Below, piece after piece: positions 27,406 through 36,235 of a stretch of DNA of 64,000 bases. The stretch lies in the NCBI RefSeq assembly GCF_004341515.1, contig NZ_SLZF01000004.1, positions 62,001 through 126,000 of the forward strand, written 5' to 3'. The notes beneath the pieces were generated by a model. It saw nothing but the letters and a program-made list of their open reading frames with translations, was not told the DNA's origin and did no database searches. The position numbers and the translations under genes were made by a program. How positions within the stretch are numbered: the stretch's first letter is position 1; each line of letters opens with the position of its first letter. The DNA is from Allobosea sp. BK604. GTDB taxonomy: Bacteria > Pseudomonadota > Alphaproteobacteria > Rhizobiales > Beijerinckiaceae.

Positions 27406-28166
27406 CCCTGCTTCTCACCGTCAATGTCCATGGCATCGGACCGGAGGCCGCGACCATGCCCGAGGCCGAGCTCTTCGGCCGCGACGCCCATGGCCGCTAC
27501 ACCTACCGCATCGGCCTGGCCCGCGTGCTCGATGCGCTCAGGGACTATGGACTGAACGCGACCTTCTTCTGGCCCTCCAGCGAGGCGCAGCGCATGCCGG
27601 CGCTGTTCGAGCGCTGCCTGAAGGAGGGGCACGAGATCGCCAGCAATGGCCGCGCCTTCGAGGACCACGCCAAGCTCGGTGCCGAGGAGAATGCGGTGAT
27701 CGAGGAGGCGCATGAGATCCTGACGCGGCTTGGAGGGGCGCCGATCGGTTTCCGCTCGCCGACCGGGACCTTGTCGGAACGATCCATCCCGATCCTGCAG
27801 CGTCTCGGCTATCGCTACGATTCGAGCTTCCTCGACGACGACGCGCCCTATGCGCTCGCCCATCACGGCGGCGCCGGCATGGTCGAACTGCCGATCTCGG
27901 AAGGCTTGACCGACGCCACCCATTTCCGCCGCCGCGTCACGCAGGACCGGGCCGAGGCGCTGCTGGCCGAGGAGCTCGTCGCGCTCCTTGGTGTCGAAGG
28001 CTATGCCTGCCTGACCGTCCATCCGCGCGCCGATATCGGCATCGGCCGGGCCGCGCGCCTGCCGATGCTGGAACGGCTGGTGAAGCTCGCCGCAATGCAG
28101 GGCGTCGAGCCCGGGCTCTGTCGCGACGAGGTGGCGCGCGCGAGCCGGGACTTGGCGGCGCAATGA
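27402..28166 (+). CDS. Polysaccharide-deacetylase-like protein with degenerate metal site
   Basis: 254-aa NodB-fold paralogue of the preceding protein (shared NATFFWPSSEA, GHEIASNGR, IGFRSPTG, RLGYRYDSS, CLTVHPRA). The metal ligands are gone. The Asp in TVHVDG becomes His (TVNVHG), and the HGYQH pair becomes NGRAF. The C-terminal VHP is kept. It is therefore likely non-catalytic by the usual mechanism, perhaps a structural or regulatory partner of its neighbour. The start overlaps the previous stop (ATGA), which would favour equal synthesis of the two. Confidence 0.85.
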   Translation: MTLLLTVNVHGIGPEAATMPEAELFGRDAHGRYTYRIGLARVLDALRDYGLNATFFWPSSEAQRMPALFERCLKEGHEIASNGRAFEDHAKLGAEENAVIEEAHEILTRLGGAPIGFRSPTGTLSERSIPILQRLGYRYDSSFLDDDAPYALAHHGGAGMVELPISEGLTDATHFRRRVTQDRAEALLAEELVALLGVEGYACLTVHPRADIGIGRAARLPMLERLVKLAAMQGVEPGLCRDEVARASRDLAAQ

Positions 28167-28189
28167 TCGGATCTCGGGAGAGGATCGTG

Positions 28190-29759
28190 ATGGGACATCG
28201 CAACCTGCCGGGCCGCCTGCTGCGCTCGGCCCTGGTTATTGCGGCGGGCTCGATGCTGCTGACCGGCGCCGCCTCGGCCCAGACGCTGCGGACGGTGATC
28301 AACGCCGATATCCGCGGCCTGATGCCGGGCAGGAGCCCCGACATCTCGACCGGCAGCGTGTTGCAGAACGTCTATGAGGGGCTCGTCGCCTGGCGCGCCG
28401 ATGGCAGCGTCGCGCCGATGCTCGCCGACAAGATCGAGACCTCGGATGAAGGGCGCAGCTATACCTTCACGCTGCGCGACGGCATCACCTTCCACAACGG
28501 CGCGCCGCTGACCGCGAAAGAGGTCGTCTGGACCTGGACGCGTTTCCTCGATCCGAAATCGGCCTGGCCCTGCCGCGGCAATTTCGACGGCTCGAACGCG
28601 ATCAAGGTCGAGACGGTCGAAGCGCTCGACGACAGGCGCGTCGTCTTCCATCTCGCCAGCCCGAGCGGCGCCTTCCTCAGCGCCATGGCCCGCGCCGATT
28701 GCGACTCGACCGCCATCGCCCATCCCGCTTCCGTCGATGCCGACGGCAACTGGATCGCCGCCATCGGCACCGGCCCGTTCAAGCTCGCCGAATGGCGCAA
28801 GGGCCAGTTCGTCGAGCTTGCGCGCTTCGACGCCTACAAGCCGCGCAGCGAGGCAGCCGACGGTCTCGCGGGAGCCAAGGCAGCCAAGGTCGAGAAAATC
28901 CGCTTCGAGCTGATCCCGGATGCGCAGGCGACGAAGCTCGCGCTCTTCCAGGGCAAGATCGATATCTGGCCCGAGGCCGACAGCAACCAGATCAAGGAAC
29001 TGCAGCAGAACCCGGCGGTCAGCGTGGTCTCGACGCCCTTCTCGGCGATCTACGCCCTGCCGTTCCAGACGCGCGATCCGGCCCTGGCCGATCCGCGCAT
29101 CCGCCAGGCGATCAACTATGCCATCGACCGCCAGAGCATGTCCGCCGCCCTTGTCGACGGCAAGGTGCCGCCCTCGGGCTCGCTGATCCCGGCGACGAGC
29201 AGCTATTACGGCGCGGTCGAGAAGACCGGCGCCGAATTCGACCCCGCCAAGGCCAAGGCGTTGCTCGCGCAGGCCGGCTACAAGGGCGAGCGCATCGTCA
29301 TCCTGACCAACAAGCAGAATGCGATCATGGCGGATACGGCGATTTATGTGCAGTCGATGCTGCGCGCCGTCGGCCTCAACGCCGAGGTCGAGATGCTGGA
29401 ATTCGGCGCGCAGTTCGAGCGCTATTATGCCGGGCGCTACCAGATGATGGTCTGGAACGTCACGCCCTATCTCGACCCGCTCTTCATCGTCGAGCGCTTC
29501 ACCGGCGGACAAGGCGCGCCAGGCCGACAAGCCCTGGGACAATCCCAAGGCGCGCGAGCTGCTGAAGAGCCTCTTCGCCGAGAGCGACGTCGCCAGGCGC
29601 CAGGCGCTCTATGACGAGATGCACAAGCTCTACCTGCAGGACATGCCGATGGTGGTCTGGGGCACGCGCGTCGGCTTCAGCGCGATGCGCAAGAACGTCT
29701 CGGGCTATGAGGGTTGGCCCGGGCAGAAGCCGCGATTCTGGGGCGTGTCCGTGAATTGA
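28190..29759 (+). pseudogene. Family-5 ABC substrate-binding protein, copy 4, frameshifted
   Basis: Fourth SBP_bac_5 paralogue, about 522 aa if repaired. A signal peptide (ending ASAQ) begins at the ATG at 28190, which has GGGAGAGG upstream; an alternative ATG at 28163 overlaps the previous stop. The reading frame is normal to FTGG. It then needs a one-base correction at 29507-29508 (GGCGGAC to GGCGAC) to continue as GDKARQADKPWDNPK, which aligns with the other copies, and ends at 29759 in GVSVN. As written, the frame runs out at 29614 with unrelated residues. The cysteine pair is kept (WPCR, ADCD). Either a recent inactivation or a sequencing error. Confidence 0.85.
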
Positions 29760-29760
29760 A

Positions 29761-29928
29761 GGGCGCCACCTTCTCCCCTTGCGGGAGAAGGTACCCCGAA
29801 GGGGCGGATGAGGGGTCGCGCTGCCCTGCATCGGTGAGCTTGTTCGAGTGGGTGCGGTAGCCGTCGCGCGACCCCTCATCCGTCTCGGCTTCGCCGAGCC
29901 ACCTTCTCCCGCAGGGGGAGAAGGGAGG
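29761..29928. repeat. Palindromic repeat family B, copy 1
   Basis: About 168 bp bounded by CCTTCTCCCC / GGGGAGAAGG-type ends. The inner arms CGGATGAGGGGTCGCG and CGCGACCCCTCATCCG are perfect inverted repeats. It starts directly after the stop codon of the frameshifted binding-protein gene. It is about 90% like the copy at 30027 and partly like 50799. No protein-coding signal is seen here. Confidence 0.8.
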
Positions 29929-29990
29929 GAGCCGCAGCCCCAGACCTCCGTCTCGACGATCAGCCCGATCGTCGGCCACTCCCGCCAGAG
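29929..29990 (-). pseudogene. Possible remnant of a MetE-like gene 3-prime end
   Basis: About 55 bp resembles the 3-prime end of the methyltransferase gene that starts its stop codon at 30227 (shared CAGCCCCAGACCTC and GTCTCGACGATCAGC). Read on the minus strand it gives GLIVETEVWG, against ELIVETSREVWG in the intact gene, but without the stop. It is sandwiched between two family-B repeats. It could be a decayed paralogue or a flank duplicated with the repeat. Confidence 0.4.
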
Positions 29991-30026
29991 CAGAAGCGCG
30001 ATTTCGAGGTGTTTTGGTCAATCGAA

Positions 30027-30198
30027 GGGCGCCCCCTTCTCCCCTTGCGGGAGAAGGTGCCCCGAAGGGGCGGATGAGGGGTCGCGCTGCCCTGCATCGG
30101 TGATCTTGTTCGAAGGGTTGTGCGGTAGTCGTCGCGCGACCCCTCATCCGTCTCGGCTTCGCCGAGCCACCTTCTCCCGCAAGGGGAGAAGGGAGGGC
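30027..30198. repeat. Palindromic repeat family B, copy 2
   Basis: About 172 bp, the same palindromic layout as 29761-29928, again with the CGGATGAGGGGTCGCG / CGCGACCCCTCATCCG arms. The two copies and the fragment between them fill the 467-bp gene-free stretch 29760-30226. A further truncated arm (CCTCCCGCAGGAGG) runs to about 30223. It may terminate transcription from both convergent operons. Confidence 0.8.
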
Positions 30199-30226
30199 CT
30201 CCCGCAGGAGGAGAAGGAAGGGAGCC

Positions 30227-31336
30227 TCAGCCCCAGACCTCTCGCGACGTCTCGACGATCAGCTCGAGCTTCCGCCACTGTTCGTCCTCGGCCAGTGTGT
30301 TGCCTTCCTCTGTCGAGGCGAAGCCGCATTGCGGCGAGAGGCAGAGCTGCTCCAAAGGCGCGAATTTCGAGGCTTCGTCGATGCGGCGCTTCAGATCGTC
30401 CTTGCTCTCAAGCACGCCGGTCTTGGAGGTCACCAGCCCGAGCACGACCTGCTTGCCCTTGGGCAGGAAGCGCAGCGGCTCGAAGCCGCCGGAGCGGTCA
30501 TTGTCCCATTCCATGAAATAGCCGTCGACCGGCATGGTGTTGAACAGCAGCTCCGCGATCGGCTCGTAGCCGCCGGACGCGATGAAGGTCGAGCGGAAAT
30601 TGCCGCGGCACAGATGCATGGTGATGGCCAGGTCTTTCGGCTTGTCCGCGAGCGCGGCGCGGACCATGCCGGCATAGATCTCCGGCTGGTGCTCGGGATC
30701 GTCGCCCCGCGCCCGCAGCATCTCGCGCTGCTCGGGGTCGCAGAGATAGGCGAAGGAGATGTCGTCGAGCTGCAGATAGCGGCAGCCGGCGTCGTAGAAG
30801 GCGTGCACGGCCTTGTTATAGGCGCTGCCGACATCGGCGTAGAACGCCTCCATCTGCGGATAGACGCCCATATTGATCATCTTCCGGCCGCCGCGATAAT
30901 GCAGCATGCTCGGGCCGGGAATGGTCATTTTCGGCGTCGAGCCGGGCGAGACATTGTCGCGCAGGAAGCGGAAATGCTCGATCATCGGATGGCCGGAGAA
31001 GCCGATCTTGCCGGTAATCCGCAGCGATTTCGAGATGCCGACGCCGCCCTTGAAGTTCATGCCGGAATCGGCGGTGATCGCGTCGACGCCGTCGAGTTCC
31101 TCCATGAAGTCGAAATGCCAGTAGGCGCGGCGGAACTCGCCATCGGTGATGCCCTTGAGGCCGATCGCCTCCTGCTTTTTGATCAGCTTGCGGATCTCGG
31201 TATCCTCGATCGCCTTGAAGGCGGCATCGTCCATCGTGCCGGCGGCGTGCTTTTCGCGAGCCTCCTTCAGCGGCGCGGTGCGCAGCAGGCTGCCGACCAT
31301 GTCGGCGCGGAACGGGGGAGTGGTCCTGGCGGTCAT
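30227..31336 (-). CDS. Cobalamin-independent methionine synthase C-terminal-like methyltransferase
   Basis: 369-aa protein of the MetE C-terminal/COG0620 family (YxjG-like length), lacking the MetE N-terminal barrel. Zinc-site features are present: His and Cys in MHLCRGN, a Glu in FMEWDND and Cys in SPQCGFAST. Family members move a methyl group onto a thiol; the donor need not be methyltetrahydrofolate. It is the last gene of a five-gene Liv-transporter operon, 15 bp after the LivF-like gene. It may therefore act on the imported compound (inference) rather than supply bulk methionine. Confidence 0.88.
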   Translation of the reverse strand: MTARTTPPFRADMVGSLLRTAPLKEAREKHAAGTMDDAAFKAIEDTEIRKLIKKQEAIGLKGITDGEFRRAYWHFDFMEELDGVDAITADSGMNFKGGVGISKSLRITGKIGFSGHPMIEHFRFLRDNVSPGSTPKMTIPGPSMLHYRGGRKMINMGVYPQMEAFYADVGSAYNKAVHAFYDAGCRYLQLDDISFAYLCDPEQREMLRARGDDPEHQPEIYAGMVRAALADKPKDLAITMHLCRGNFRSTFIASGGYEPIAELLFNTMPVDGYFMEWDNDRSGGFEPLRFLPKGKQVVLGLVTSKTGVLESKDDLKRRIDEASKFAPLEQLCLSPQCGFASTEEGNTLAEDEQWRKLELIVETSREVWG

Positions 31337-31351
31337 GCTCTTGTCCTCAGG

Positions 31352-32122
31352 TCAGTGAGCGTGTTGCCCGGTCCCGCCGGGCGGAACCGGTGTCGATGAA
31401 CGCCGAGGCCGGGCAGGGCGCTCGGCGACGGAGAGATGCGCGGCCATAGCCGCCTCGTCGGCCAGCAGCTCGGCGGAGCTGGCCGCGTGCACGATCGCGC
31501 CTCGGTCGAGGATCACGGCCCGGTCGGTCACCGGCAGGATCTTCCGCGCCTTCTGCTCGACCAGGATCACGGTCAGCTTCTCCTCACGGATCAGCCTGGC
31601 GATCGCGGCGAGCAGCTCGTCGACGATGATCGGCGCAAGGCCTTCCAGCGGCTCGTCGAGCAGGAGCAGCTTCGGATCGAGCATCAGCGCCCGCGCCACG
31701 GCGAGCATTTGCTGCTCGCCGCCGGAGAGCTGGTTGCCGAGATTGCGCCGGCGCTCGCCGAGGCGCGGGAACATGGCGTAGACCCGCTCGATGCCCCAGG
31801 CGCTGCCGCGCTGCACTGCGGTCAGGTTCTCCTCGACCGTGAGCGAGCGGAAGATGTTGCGCTCCTGCGGCACCCAGCCGATGCCGAGCGCCGCGCGCCG
31901 CTCCGGCGCGAGCCGGGTGATGTCCTCGCCATTGAAGCGCATCCTGCCGGAGACATGCCGCGTCAGCCCCATGATGCTGTCGATCAGGGTGGTCTTGCCG
32001 GTGCCGTTGCGGCCGAGCAGGGCGAGCGCCTGGCCCGCATCGAGCGAGAGCGAGAGACCGTTGATCACGACGGCGTCGCGATAGCCTGAAACCAGGCTCT
32101 CGATCGCGAGGAGCTCAGACAT
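31352..32122 (-). CDS. Liv-type ABC transporter ATP-binding protein (LivF-like), second operon
   Basis: 256-aa ATPase. Walker A GRNGTGKTT, signature LSGGEQQMLAVARA and Walker B LLLDEPLEGLAP are intact, with the LivF-type VPQERNIFRSLTVEENL segment. The C-terminal tail of about 20 residues is proline- and arginine-rich and probably disordered. It overlaps the LivG-like gene by 8 bp. It energises the importer with the subunits encoded upstream to 36218. Confidence 0.92.
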   Translation of the reverse strand: MSELLAIESLVSGYRDAVVINGLSLSLDAGQALALLGRNGTGKTTLIDSIMGLTRHVSGRMRFNGEDITRLAPERRAALGIGWVPQERNIFRSLTVEENLTAVQRGSAWGIERVYAMFPRLGERRRNLGNQLSGGEQQMLAVARALMLDPKLLLLDEPLEGLAPIIVDELLAAIARLIREEKLTVILVEQKARKILPVTDRAVILDRGAIVHAASSAELLADEAAMAAHLSVAERPARPRRSSTPVPPGGTGQHAH

Positions 32123-32867
32123 GCGCGTCCTCCCCGAGATAGACCGCTTTCACGCGCGGATCGCCGGCGATCTCATCGACCGGGCCCTCGGCGAAGAGCA
32201 TGCCCTGCACCAGCACCGAGATGCGGTCGGCGAAGGAGAAGACCAGCTCCATGTCGTGCTCGATCAGCAGGACGGTGACATTCTCGGGCAGCGCCGCGAC
32301 GCTGTCGAGCACGTCGTGGCGCTCATCCTCGGGTACGCCGGCAGCCGGCTCGTCGAGCAGCAGCAGCTTCGGCTTGCAGGCCATGGCGAGCGCGATCTCG
32401 AGCAGGCGCTGCTTGCCATAGGGCAAGGTGTTGGTGCGCCGCGTCATCATCGCCCCGAGCTGCATGCGGGTGAGCAGGGCCTCGGCCTCGTCGATCACGG
32501 CGCTGTCGGAACCGACCCGCGACCAGAAGCGCGCGCCGGTGCCCTGGCGCTCGGCAATGGCGAGGCTGACCGTCTCCAGCGGCGTCAGGTCGGGAAAGAG
32601 CTGGTTGATCTGGTAGGTGCGGGCCATGCCGCGCCGGACCCGGCCCTGCTGGCTGACGCGGCTGATGTCCTCGCCATTGAGGTGGATCGTGCCCGCGCTC
32701 GGCGGCAGCACGCCGGTCAGCAGGTTGATGAAAGTGGTCTTGCCGGCGCCGTTCGGGCCGATCAGCGCGTGTCGGGCGCCCTGCGCCACCGTGAGCGAGA
32801 TCTCGCTATTGGCCTTGAAGGCGCCGAAGCTCTTGCCGAGCCCGTCCGTCTGGAGTGCGGGTGTCAT
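32115..32867 (-). CDS. Liv-type ABC transporter ATP-binding protein (LivG-like), second operon
   Basis: 250-aa ATPase. Walker A GPNGAGKTT, LivG-type signature LPYGKQRLLEIA and Walker B LLLLDEPAAGVPEDE are present, with the typical ending KAVYLGED. The ATG overlaps the LivM-like gene stop (ATGA), and its own end overlaps the LivF-like start by 8 bp. It is only moderately similar to the LivG-like protein at 3344-4144, so the two operons are not recent duplicates. Confidence 0.92.
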   Translation of the reverse strand: MTPALQTDGLGKSFGAFKANSEISLTVAQGARHALIGPNGAGKTTFINLLTGVLPPSAGTIHLNGEDISRVSQQGRVRRGMARTYQINQLFPDLTPLETVSLAIAERQGTGARFWSRVGSDSAVIDEAEALLTRMQLGAMMTRRTNTLPYGKQRLLEIALAMACKPKLLLLDEPAAGVPEDERHDVLDSVAALPENVTVLLIEHDMELVFSFADRISVLVQGMLFAEGPVDEIAGDPRVKAVYLGEDAHV

Positions 32868-33886
32868 GGCCGGCGCCCCCCGATCAGCCGCAGCAGCGGC
32901 GCGAACGGCCGGGCGATCCCAGCCACCAGTCGGTCCCGGCCGATCAGCACCAGGATCACCAGGATGAAGCCCATCCAGAAGATCCAGTAGGCCGGCGTCA
33001 TCGCCGAGAGCGTGTCCTTCATCAGCTTGAAGGCGATGGCGCCGATCAGCCCGCCATAGAGATAGCCGGAGCCGCCGATGACGAGCACCAGCAGCGCATC
33101 GGCAGAGCGCGAGAAATCGAGCACTTCCAGCGAGACGAATTGCGTCGTCTGGGTCAGCAGCGCCCCGGCCATGCCGGCATAGACGGCTGCGAGCGTGTAG
33201 ATCGCGATCAGCCGCCGGTTCGGCGCGATGCCGATCGTCGCGGCGCGCAGCCTGTTGTCCTTCAGCGCCTTCAGCGACAGGCCGAAGGGCGAGTTGACGA
33301 TGCGCCGCGCCGCTAGGAAGAGCAGGAAGGTCACGCTCAGGCTATAGACATAGGCGGTCCTGCCGGTGAAATCGAACTCGAACCGTCCGAGAATGGCGCT
33401 CGGCGCGACACCGAGCAGCCCATCCGTGCCGCCGGTGATCCAGTCGAGCCGGTTGGCGATCTCGTGGAAGATCAGGGCGACGCCGAGCGTCACCATCAGG
33501 CGGGTGAGATCGGTTCCGCGCAGGATCATGAAGCTGGCGAGGAAGCCGGCCGCGCCCGCGAGCGCACCCGAGATGAGCAGCCCGGTCACCGGCTCGGTGA
33601 CGCCGTATTTGGTCAGCAGCCCCGCCGCATAGGCGCCGACGCCGAAGAAGGCGGCATGGCCGAGCGAGACGATGCCGGCATAGCCGAGGATCAGGTCGAG
33701 CGAGAGCGCGAACAGGCCGAGGATCGCGATCTCGTTCATCAGGAGATGGCGATTCGGCAACAGAAGAATCAGCGCGAAAGCACTGAGCCAGAACAGATAT
33801 TCGGGCCAGCGCCAGGCCGCTTTCGCGTTCAGGAAGGCAGCTGGCGCGGAGGTTTCCCTGGTCTCGGGCGGGACGGAGGTGAGCAT
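32864..33886 (-). CDS. Liv-type ABC permease (LivM-like), second operon
   Basis: 340-aa inner-membrane subunit with about nine or ten hydrophobic segments. LivM hallmarks are DLILGYAGIVSLGHAAFFGVGAYA and the coupling region RAATIGIAPNRRLIAIYTLAA. It would pair with the LivH-like permease at 34042. It lies 155 bp downstream of that gene, and the gap contains a palindromic repeat (33933-34020), an unusual interruption in an otherwise tight operon. Confidence 0.93.
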   Translation of the reverse strand: MLTSVPPETRETSAPAAFLNAKAAWRWPEYLFWLSAFALILLLPNRHLLMNEIAILGLFALSLDLILGYAGIVSLGHAAFFGVGAYAAGLLTKYGVTEPVTGLLISGALAGAAGFLASFMILRGTDLTRLMVTLGVALIFHEIANRLDWITGGTDGLLGVAPSAILGRFEFDFTGRTAYVYSLSVTFLLFLAARRIVNSPFGLSLKALKDNRLRAATIGIAPNRRLIAIYTLAAVYAGMAGALLTQTTQFVSLEVLDFSRSADALLVLVIGGSGYLYGGLIGAIAFKLMKDTLSAMTPAYWIFWMGFILVILVLIGRDRLVAGIARPFAPLLRLIGGRRP

Positions 33887-33932
33887 GGCTAGCGCGCCTT
33901 CCCATCAGAGAAAGACGCGCCGCTGCACTCCG

Positions 33933-34020
33933 CCATTGCAAGCGTAGCGAAGCCATGCAGGAGGATCGCGCACCACGTCCCCCTGGATTGCTTCGTCGCT
34001 TCGCTCCTCGCAATGACGGG
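33933..34020. repeat. Palindromic repeat family C, copy 1
   Basis: 88-bp element with inverted ends CATTGCAAGCGTAGCGAAGC / GCTTCGCTCCTCGCAATG and an inner CAGG...CCCCCTGG pair. It matches 41168-41258. It sits between two permease genes of the same operon, so the transcript must run through it. It may act as a processing or stabilising structure. Confidence 0.75.
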
Positions 34021-34041
34021 TGCGGATGGTTGCGCCATGGC

Positions 34042-34896
34042 TCAGCGTCCCCGCGCGAACAGGCCCTGCGGCCGGATCATCAGCACGGCCAGCATCATCG
34101 CATAGATGATGAAGGCGCCAAGCTGGGGCACAAGGTACTTGCCCATCACATCGGCGACGCCGAGCAGCAGCGCCGCCAGCAACGGCCCCGTCAGGCTGGA
34201 CGTGCCGCCGACCGTGACCACGATCAGGAAGTAGAGCATGAACTTGAGCGGGAAGCCGGGATCGAGCCCGACGATCTCGGCGCTGAGTGCACCGCCGAGC
34301 CCGGCCAGTCCCGAGCCGAATGCGAAGGTGATCGCAAAAACCGTGCCGACGGGAATGCCGAGCCCGCGCGCGACGCGCCTGTCGTCGACCGCGGCGCGCA
34401 GCTGGCTGCCGAAGCGCGTTCGCGCCAGGATCAATTGCAGGCCGAGCGCCATCAGCCCGCAGATCACCACGAGGAAGAGCCGGTAGACGCCGATGCCGAC
34501 GCCGGCGACGGTGATCCGCCCCTGCAGATAGCTTGGCAATTGGATATTCTGCTGCGACGAGCCCATCAGGTAATCGGCGGCGGCGATCGCCATGAAGACG
34601 AGGCCGATCGAGAACAGCACCTGGTCGAGATGGCTGCGCTCGTACATCCGGACGTAGAGCGTGCGCTCGAAGACGAGGCCGAGAGCGGCACTGAACAGGA
34701 AGGCGAGCGGCAGGCAGGCGAGGAAGGGCACGCCGAAACGCGTCATCAGCACGACCGTGGCGTAGCCGCCGGCCATTGCGAAGGCGCCATGGGCGAGGTT
34801 GACGAAGTTCATCAGCCCCAGCGTGACGGCGAGCCCAGCCGCCATTACGAAGAGCAGCATGCCATAGGCAATCCCGTCGAACAGGATGGTCAGCAA
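34042..34896 (-). CDS. Liv-type ABC permease (LivH-like), second operon
   Basis: 284-aa inner-membrane subunit. LivH hallmarks are LGLMNFVNLAHGAFAMAGGY near the N-terminus and GGTSSLTGPLLAALLLG near the C-terminus. The start is uncertain. No ATG lies close to the first membrane segment (LLTILFDGIAYGMLLF), so I chose TTG 34896, which has GGAG 11 nt upstream. A longer frame reaches 35019 but would add about 40 unrelated basic residues. It lies downstream of the binding-protein gene at 35037-36218. Confidence 0.85.
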   Translation of the reverse strand: MLTILFDGIAYGMLLFVMAAGLAVTLGLMNFVNLAHGAFAMAGGYATVVLMTRFGVPFLACLPLAFLFSAALGLVFERTLYVRMYERSHLDQVLFSIGLVFMAIAAADYLMGSSQQNIQLPSYLQGRITVAGVGIGVYRLFLVVICGLMALGLQLILARTRFGSQLRAAVDDRRVARGLGIPVGTVFAITFAFGSGLAGLGGALSAEIVGLDPGFPLKFMLYFLIVVTVGGTSSLTGPLLAALLLGVADVMGKYLVPQLGAFIIYAMMLAVLMIRPQGLFARGR

Positions 34897-35036
34897 AGGG
34901 GGACGGGCTCCGATACGATGCTGCGTGCTGCGTGCTGCGAGCAGGCGCGTGCGCGGCGCCTGCTCGTCCAGTGGTCCCGGATCGGGGCTTGGCCGCGTCC
35001 GGGATGATCGCCTAGGCAATCACTTGGTGGCGTCGA

Positions 35037-36218
35037 TCACTTGGCGGCTTTGACCGGGTCCGCCACCGCTTCGAAGGTCGAGAACTCGACATTGTAGAGC
35101 TGGCCATCGACCCGCTCGACCTTGCGGACATAGACGTTCTGGACGATGTCGCGGGTCTTGGGGTCGATCGAGATCGGCCCGCGCGGGCTCGTCCAGCTCA
35201 TGCCCTTCATGGCTTCGAGCAGCGCTGTGCCGTCGGTCGAGCCATTGGTCTTCTTCAGCGCCTCGTAGATCAGGTTCATGCCGTCCCAGCCGCCCATGGC
35301 CATGAAGTTCGGGCGCATGTTGGCGGCCTTGGTGAAGGCGGCGACGAAGGCCTTGTTCTCGGGCGAGTTATGGTTTGCCGAATAATGGTGCGAGGTGACG
35401 GTGCCGAGCGCGACATCGCCCATGCTGTCGACCTGGTCGTCATCGGTGACGTCGCCGGTCGCAATCAGCCTGACGCCCGACTTGTCGAGCCCGCGCTCGA
35501 CGAATTGCTTCATGAACTGCGAGCCGAAGCCGGAGGGCACGAAGACGAAGAGCGCGTCGGGCTTGGCATCGCTGACGCGTTGCAGGAAGGGCGCGAAATC
35601 GGGATTGCGCAACGGCACGCGCACCTCGCCGATGACCTCGCCGCCGGCCGCGGTCAGCCGCTCCTTGAAGGTCTTCTCGGCGTCGATGCCCGGGCCGTAA
35701 TCGGTCACCAGGCTCATCGCCTTCTTGACGCCGTTCTTGCTCGCCCAGTCGGCGATGCCGATCGTCACCTGCGGCAGCGTGAAGCTGGTGCGCACGATAT
35801 AGGGCGATTGCTCGGTGATCGAGGAGGTCGCCGCCGCCATCACGACCATCGGCGTTTTCGACTGAGTCGCCAGCGGCGCAGCGGCGAAGGCGAGCGGAGT
35901 CAGCCCGAATCCGGCGAGGACGCTGACCTTGTCGTTGACCAGGAGCTCCTGCGCGATGCGGCGGGTCACGTCCGGCGTGCCGGTATCGTCCTTGACGATG
36001 AGCTCGATCTTCTTGCCGGCGACGGTCGCGCCCTTCTCAGCGATATAGAGCTTGGCCGCGGCCTCGACCTGCCGCCCGGTCGAGGCGGAGGGGCCGGTCA
36101 TCGGCAGGATCAGGCCGATCTTCACCGTCTCCTGCGCCAGCGCCGGAGATCCGGCAAGCACGAGAGCGCCGCCGAGCGCGATCGCCGCCCGGCGCGAGAA
36201 GGCAAATCTGGATGTCAT
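35037..36218 (-). CDS. Liv-type ABC transporter substrate-binding protein, second operon
   Basis: 393-aa Peripla_BP_6 protein. The ATG at 36218 has AGGGAGAG upstream. A twin-arginine-like SRRAAIALGG stretch leads a signal peptide ending SPALAQ (residue about 29), so Tat export is possible but not certain. The ligand-binding lobes follow (KIGLILPMTGPSASTG). It is the first gene of the operon running to the MetE-like methyltransferase. The ligand is unknown. Three TCGCAC/GTGCGA half-sites lie in its leader. Confidence 0.92.
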   Translation of the reverse strand: MTSRFAFSRRAAIALGGALVLAGSPALAQETVKIGLILPMTGPSASTGRQVEAAAKLYIAEKGATVAGKKIELIVKDDTGTPDVTRRIAQELLVNDKVSVLAGFGLTPLAFAAAPLATQSKTPMVVMAAATSSITEQSPYIVRTSFTLPQVTIGIADWASKNGVKKAMSLVTDYGPGIDAEKTFKERLTAAGGEVIGEVRVPLRNPDFAPFLQRVSDAKPDALFVFVPSGFGSQFMKQFVERGLDKSGVRLIATGDVTDDDQVDSMGDVALGTVTSHHYSANHNSPENKAFVAAFTKAANMRPNFMAMGGWDGMNLIYEALKKTNGSTDGTALLEAMKGMSWTSPRGPISIDPKTRDIVQNVYVRKVERVDGQLYNVEFSTFEAVADPVKAAK

Positions 36219-36235
36219 CGAGCTCTCCCTAAGAT

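Noticed and set aside
28163..28189. Upstream ATG (28163) overlapping the deacetylase-like gene stop as start of the fourth binding protein
   Set aside because: Possible, but the ATG at 28190 has a far better Shine-Dalgarno and gives a cleaner signal peptide.
29761..30198. CRISPR-like repetition
   Set aside because: Only two large palindromic units with a gene-tail fragment between them; no short direct repeats with unique spacers.
30200..31399. Plus-strand frame opposite the MetE-like methyltransferase
   Set aside because: The minus-strand protein has the zinc-site motifs and operon context; the plus-strand translation has neither.
34897..35019. N-terminal extension of the LivH-like permease
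   Set aside because: The open frame continues, but the added residues are basic and unlike LivH N-termini, and the DNA holds a direct repeat (GCTGCGTGCTGCG).
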